This document shows positions 6,667 through 9,764 of a stretch of 9,764 nucleotides of DNA, in pieces. The position numbers and the translations under genes are program-made. This DNA is from JBKJUK01 sp046590705 (GTDB taxonomy: Bacteria; Acidobacteriota; Thermoanaerobaculia; Gp7-AA8), in NCBI GenBank assembly GCA_046590705.1, contig JBKJUK010000050.1, positions 1 through 9,764 of the forward strand. The letters are read 5' to 3'. Below the pieces are notes generated by a model, which worked only from the letters and a program-made list of their open reading frames with translations, did no database searches and was not told the origin of the DNA. Position 1 is the stretch's first letter, and every line of letters begins with the position of its first letter.

Positions 6667-9399
6667 ATGAGCCAGTACGTATATTTTTTCGGCGACGGAA
6701 AGGCCGATGGCAGCGGTGGGATGAAGGAGATTCTCGGAGGCAAAGGTTCAGGCCTCGCCGAGATGACCAACATCGGGGTTCCAGTTCCTCCCGGCTTCAC
6801 GATCTCGACCGAAGTCTGCAGCTTTTACTACGACAACGACAGAACCTACCCACCCGATCTGCAACTGACTGTGGAGAAAAACCTCCGGGCCGTCGAGCAG
6901 ATCGTTGATCGTAAGTTCGGAGACGCACAACGTCCGCTTCTGGTCTCGGTTCGTTCCGGAGCGCGCGCCTCGATGCCCGGCATGATGGACACGATTCTCA
7001 ACCTCGGACTGAACGACGACACCGTGCCAGGTCTGGCTGCGTCCTCAGGTGACGAACGATTCGCCTTCGATTCCTACCGGCGCTTCATTCAGATGTACAG
7101 CAACGTCGTGCTGGAGATCAATCCGCACAATTTCGAAGAAGCACTCGATCGAACGCGCGAGCAGGCTGGCGCAAAGATCGACGCCGACATTCCCGCAGCG
7201 TCCCTGCGCACATTGGTCGACGAGTACAAGAACATCGTCAGACAACACAGCGGGAACGAGTTTCCTCAGGATGTGAACATACAGCTCTGGGGCGCAATCG
7301 GAGCTGTGTTCAATTCCTGGAACAATCAGCGCGCCATCACCTACCGCAGACTGAACGGCATTCCCGACGAGTGGGGGACTGCCGTCAATGTGCAGTCGAT
7401 GGTCTTCGGGAACATGGGAAACGACTGCGCCACCGGAGTCGCCTTTACGCGAAATCCGTCGACCGGAGAACACAAGTTCTTCGGCGAGTTCCTCCCGAAT
7501 GCGCAGGGGGAAGATGTCGTTGCCGGCATTCGCACCCCGTTCCCGATCTCGAAAGAACAGAGCAACGGTGAATCAACTTCACTCGAAGAGATGATGCCGG
7601 AAGCGTACGGACAGCTCTGTGAAGTCTACAAGAAGCTCGAGGCGCACTACCGCGACATGCAGGACATCGAGTTCACCATCGAGTCAGGCCGCCTCTTTCT
7701 GCTACAGACCCGCACAGGAAAACGCACTGGCTTCGCAGCGGTACAAATCGCCTGCGACATGGTCGGTGAGAAACTGATCGACACGCGCGAAGCGATTTCC
7801 CGAGTCGAAGCGAATCAGCTGGTGCAGCTGCTGGCGCCCATCTTTGATTTCGATGCGAAGACCAAAGCGTTGAATGAGGGACGGCTACTGGCAAAGGGTC
7901 TCCCGGCGGGACCGGGTGCTGCATCCGGACGAATCGCCTTCAGCGCTGACAAAGCCGTGGAGATGGCGCGAGCCGGGGATCCGATCATGCTCGTGCGAAT
8001 TGAGACCTCCCCGGAAGACATTTCGGGCATGCATGCATCGGCAGGAATTCTCACCACCCGCGGCGGCCTGACTTCACACGCCGCAGTGGTCGCTCGTGGA
8101 ATGGGAAAGCCCTGCATCGTCGGCTGCGGTTCGATCAAAGTCGATTACTCGCGCAAGGAAGTGAGGGCAGGCGAGAAGCCTGTTCTACTCGAAGGCGACT
8201 GGATTTCCATCGATGGAACCACTGGCGAAGTAATCAGCGGCAAAGTGATCACGCGCTCCTCGGAAGTCATTCAGGTTCTCGTCGATCGCTCGATGTCGCC
8301 GGATGCCTCGGCCACGTTCCGCAACTTCGACCAGCTGCTGAAGTGGGCTGACGAAGTGCGCACCATGGGAGTGAGAACGAATGCCGATACCCCGGAAGAT
8401 GCGCGAGTAGCGCGCCTGTTCGGTGCGGAAGGTATCGGCCTGTGTCGGACAGAGCACATGTTCTTTCAGGACGAACGCATCCTGGCGGTGCGCGAGATGA
8501 TTCTGGCGCGCAATGAACAGGGGCGTCGCAAGGCGCTGGCCAAACTACTGCCATTTCAGCGCGAAGATTTCGCCGGAATCTTTCGCGAACTGGGCGGCCT
8601 GCCGGTCACCATCCGCCTGCTCGATCCTCCGCTCCACGAATTTCTTCCGCAGACGGAAATGCAGATCTCGACTCTGGCGCGCGACATGGGCTGGGGCTTC
8701 ATCGAACTTCGCGCCAAAGTCTCGCAGCTTCACGAGACCAATCCGATGCTCGGACATCGCGGTTGCCGGCTCGGGATCACTTTCCCTGAAATCTACGAGA
8801 TGCAGGTACAGGCCATCTTCGAGGCCGCCTGTGCAGTCACGCAGGAAGGACTCGACGTCTTTCCGGAGGTGATGATCCCGCTCATCGGGACGGCACGCGA
8901 ACTCCAGATCACGCGTGAGATGGTCGAGCGCATCGCCCGGGAAACCATCGCCAGGACCGGAGTTGAAGTGCCGGTCATCATCGGCACCATGATCGAGACG
9001 CCGCGTGCCGCGCTCGTAGCCGAAGAGTTCGCGGAGATTGCTGATTTCTTCTCCTTCGGGACCAACGATCTGACGCAGATGACGTTCGGCTACTCGCGGG
9101 ACGATGTCGGCTCGTTCATGTCGGAGTACCTCGACAAGAAGATCCTCCTGCGCGATCCCTTCGAGTCAATCGACACCACCGGAGTCGGACAGCTTGTCCG
9201 GCGCGCGACCGAAGAAGGACGACGCGTTCATCCTGGCTTGAAGGTGGGCGTGTGCGGCGAACATGGAGGCGAGGCTGACTCGATCCGATTCTTTCGCAGC
9301 TGCGGCCTCGACTACGTTTCCTGCTCTCCCTACCGCGTCGCTGTAGCGCGCCTGGCCGCGGCGCAGGCCGAACTCGAAGAAAGGGCGCGCGAGGCCTGA
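6667..9399 (+). CDS. ppdK: Pyruvate, phosphate dikinase
   Basis: A cytoplasmic enzyme converting pyruvate + ATP + Pi to PEP + AMP + PPi, reversibly, at the glycolysis/gluconeogenesis node. The 910 residues are a full-length PPDK (usually about 870-910). The N-terminal ATP-grasp region shows FFGDGKADGSGGMKEILGGK (7-26) and VSVRSGARASMPGMMDTILN (93-112). The central phosphohistidine domain has TTRGGLTSHAAVVARG (463-478), with the phosphorylated His at 471 and Thr469 at the position that a PPDK regulatory kinase modifies in plants and some bacteria. The C-terminal PEP/pyruvate barrel has GIGLCRTEHMFF (589-600), FGTNDLTQMTFGYSRDD (797-813) and the catalytic CGEHGG (C863). Every hallmark is intact. 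No regulatory-protein (PDRP) gene is present in the window. A glyQ-glyS-ppdK neighbourhood is, as I recall, known in other bacterial groups; the intervening lipoprotein gene is the deviation here. Confidence 0.97.
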   Translation: MSQYVYFFGDGKADGSGGMKEILGGKGSGLAEMTNIGVPVPPGFTISTEVCSFYYDNDRTYPPDLQLTVEKNLRAVEQIVDRKFGDAQRPLLVSVRSGARASMPGMMDTILNLGLNDDTVPGLAASSGDERFAFDSYRRFIQMYSNVVLEINPHNFEEALDRTREQAGAKIDADIPAASLRTLVDEYKNIVRQHSGNEFPQDVNIQLWGAIGAVFNSWNNQRAITYRRLNGIPDEWGTAVNVQSMVFGNMGNDCATGVAFTRNPSTGEHKFFGEFLPNAQGEDVVAGIRTPFPISKEQSNGESTSLEEMMPEAYGQLCEVYKKLEAHYRDMQDIEFTIESGRLFLLQTRTGKRTGFAAVQIACDMVGEKLIDTREAISRVEANQLVQLLAPIFDFDAKTKALNEGRLLAKGLPAGPGAASGRIAFSADKAVEMARAGDPIMLVRIETSPEDISGMHASAGILTTRGGLTSHAAVVARGMGKPCIVGCGSIKVDYSRKEVRAGEKPVLLEGDWISIDGTTGEVISGKVITRSSEVIQVLVDRSMSPDASATFRNFDQLLKWADEVRTMGVRTNADTPEDARVARLFGAEGIGLCRTEHMFFQDERILAVREMILARNEQGRRKALAKLLPFQREDFAGIFRELGGLPVTIRLLDPPLHEFLPQTEMQISTLARDMGWGFIELRAKVSQLHETNPMLGHRGCRLGITFPEIYEMQVQAIFEAACAVTQEGLDVFPEVMIPLIGTARELQITREMVERIARETIARTGVEVPVIIGTMIETPRAALVAEEFAEIADFFSFGTNDLTQMTFGYSRDDVGSFMSEYLDKKILLRDPFESIDTTGVGQLVRRATEEGRRVHPGLKVGVCGEHGGEADSIRFFRSCGLDYVSCSPYRVAVARLAAAQAELEERAREA

Positions 9400-9412
9400 T
9401 CTGATTGACGGC

Positions 9413-9439
9413 GGCCGGGGTCAGGGGGCCGGGGGCCGG
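9413..9439 (+). repeat. 27-bp GC-rich repeat, copy 2 (downstream of ppdK), with G-quadruplex pattern
   Basis: Exact reverse complement of 2273-2299, starting 14 bp after the ppdK stop. On the plus strand it gives GGGG (9417-9420), GGGGG (9424-9428), GGGGG (9431-9435) and, extended by two bases beyond the repeat, GGGG (9438-9441), separated by loops of 3, 2 and 2 nt. This meets the standard G4 pattern. Copy 1 lacks the fourth long run in its immediate flank. A transcript-end or pausing function is possible; nothing else in the sequence proves it. Confidence 0.8.
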
Positions 9440-9501
9440 GGCAAAAGACAGAGTCAGAAGCGCGCCTGGCTTGGTCGCTTAAAGTCGGACAACGTGGCGT
9501 G

Positions 9502-9675
9502 GTCATTCCGATGAGCGCGCGACACTCGTGCGAGCTTCCGGGGTGTGAGTGCGAAGAGGAATCTCCGTTCCGCGCCGCGAGGGTCGACAAGCTTCACCGC
9601 ATCCGCGCTGACCGGAGATTCCTCCTCGCATTCACGTCCGCGTGATTCCACGATCACGCGGCTCGTCGGAATGAC
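9502..9675. repeat. 174-bp nested inverted-repeat element, cloverleaf-like fold
   Basis: The outer arms GTCATTCCGATGAG (9502-9515) and CTCGTCGGAATGAC (9662-9675) pair over 14 bp, 13 Watson-Crick plus one G-T. Directly inside is a 5-bp hairpin (9516-9520/9528-9532, 7-nt loop, one G-T). Next comes a long stem, 9545-9567 with 9613-9635: 23 positions, with 21 Watson-Crick pairs, one G-T and one mismatch. It extends outward by about two to four pairs and inward with two further mismatches. A perfect 9-bp hairpin CCGCGTGAT/ATCACGCGG (9638-9646/9653-9661, 6-nt loop) abuts the outer stem. GAGGAATCTCC...GGAGATTCCTC...CGGAATGAC resembles palindromes dispersed between genes in many environmental bacteria. 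It could be a REP/MITE-like element, a structured RNA, or a 3'-end structure for ppdK. It has no transposase and no clear target-site duplication. Confidence 0.75.
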
Positions 9676-9728
9676 GCGGACGTGATTCGAGGCGCGCGTT
9701 GAATTCACGTCCTACTTTCTTACTTCAT

Positions 9729-9751
9729 CGTTCTGCGTTCTGCGTTCTGCG
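9729..9751. repeat. Heptanucleotide tandem repeat
   Basis: CGTTCTG occurs three times head to tail (9729-9735, 9736-9742, 9743-9749), followed by a partial CG. On the minus strand this reads as repeated CAGAACG. The 7-bp unit would shift frame if its copy number changed inside a gene. It lies in a minus-strand frame open to the window edge that stops at a TAG near 9715, so it is either intergenic or close to the 3' end of an unseen gene. Confidence 0.75.
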
Positions 9752-9764
9752 GTCATCAGCCCCC

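Larger units (their letters stand above)
9400..9764. other. Gene-free, repeat-rich region downstream of ppdK
   Basis: No convincing coding sequence is seen in these 365 bases. They contain, in order, the second 27-bp GC-rich repeat with a G-run cluster, an element with nested inverted repeats (9502-9675), a direct repeat ATTCACGTCC (9630-9639 and 9703-9712), and a heptanucleotide tandem repeat (9729-9751). The minus strand has open frames here, but they lie across the palindromes and show no domain or signal peptide. A minus-strand frame from the right edge to a TAG near 9715 could be the last few codons of a gene outside the window; too little is visible to call it. Confidence 0.6.

Noticed and set aside
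9330..9590. Minus-strand open frame overlapping the ppdK 3' end
   Set aside because: It crosses the end of ppdK and the GC-rich repeat; composition is typical of a shadow frame.
9454..9708. Minus-strand open frame of 84 codons downstream of ppdK
   Set aside because: It coincides with the nested inverted repeats, which alone explain its sequence; no recognisable protein feature.
9400..9764. CRISPR array or insertion sequence
   Set aside because: Repeats here are inverted and unevenly spaced, with no regular spacers; no transposase gene is present.

Overview
The window looks like chromosomal DNA from a GC-rich, diderm (Gram-negative-type) environmental bacterium. The grounds are an alpha2/beta2-type glycyl-tRNA synthetase (separate glyQ and glyS), three proteins with lipoprotein signal sequences, and a divergent OmpA-like C-terminal domain. 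The overall style (tandem retropepsin-like lipoprotein, pyruvate phosphate dikinase, GC-rich palindromic intergenic repeats) would fit Acidobacteriota or a neighbouring lineage, but that is an impression rather than a demonstrated assignment. No mobile-element genes, CRISPR array, rRNA or tRNA is visible.

Layout. Bases 1-95 hold two perfect hairpins beyond the 3' end of a minus-strand gene. Bases 96-1421 (-) encode a lipoprotein with a TPR-like region and two retropepsin-type aspartyl protease lobes. A 175-bp divergent intergenic region (1422-1596) carries a TTGACA hexamer and a perfect CATGAC-N6-GTCATG dyad. Bases 1597-2151 (+) encode a small proline-rich lipoprotein of unknown function. A 193-bp spacer with a GC-rich 27-bp repeat leads into a tight plus-strand cluster: glyQ (2345-3274), glyS (3271-5376, 4-nt ATGA overlap), a lipoprotein with an F5/8-type C (discoidin-like) domain and a degenerate OmpA-like domain (5376-6617, 1-nt TGATG overlap), then ppdK (6667-9399, 49-nt gap, strong ribosome-binding site). 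Bases 9400-9764 contain no convincing gene but are dense in repeats.

How the genes work together. GlyQ and GlyS form the glycyl-tRNA synthetase. PpdK interconverts pyruvate/ATP/Pi and PEP/AMP/PPi. The envelope lipoprotein between them is translationally coupled to glyS, an odd partner for a tRNA synthetase and the main genic curiosity here. The two upstream lipoprotein genes are divergently transcribed from a shared control region.

The most unusual non-coding signal is at 9502-9675. An outer 14-bp stem encloses, with almost no unpaired bases at the junction, a small hairpin, a long (over 23-bp) imperfect stem and a 9-bp hairpin: a cloverleaf-like four-way junction with a competing alternative fold. 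It may be a dispersed palindromic (REP/MITE-like) element or a structured RNA. A 27-bp GC-rich sequence occurs exactly twice, in opposite orientations, just upstream of glyQ and just downstream of ppdK, so it brackets the whole cluster; the downstream copy also fits a G-quadruplex pattern.
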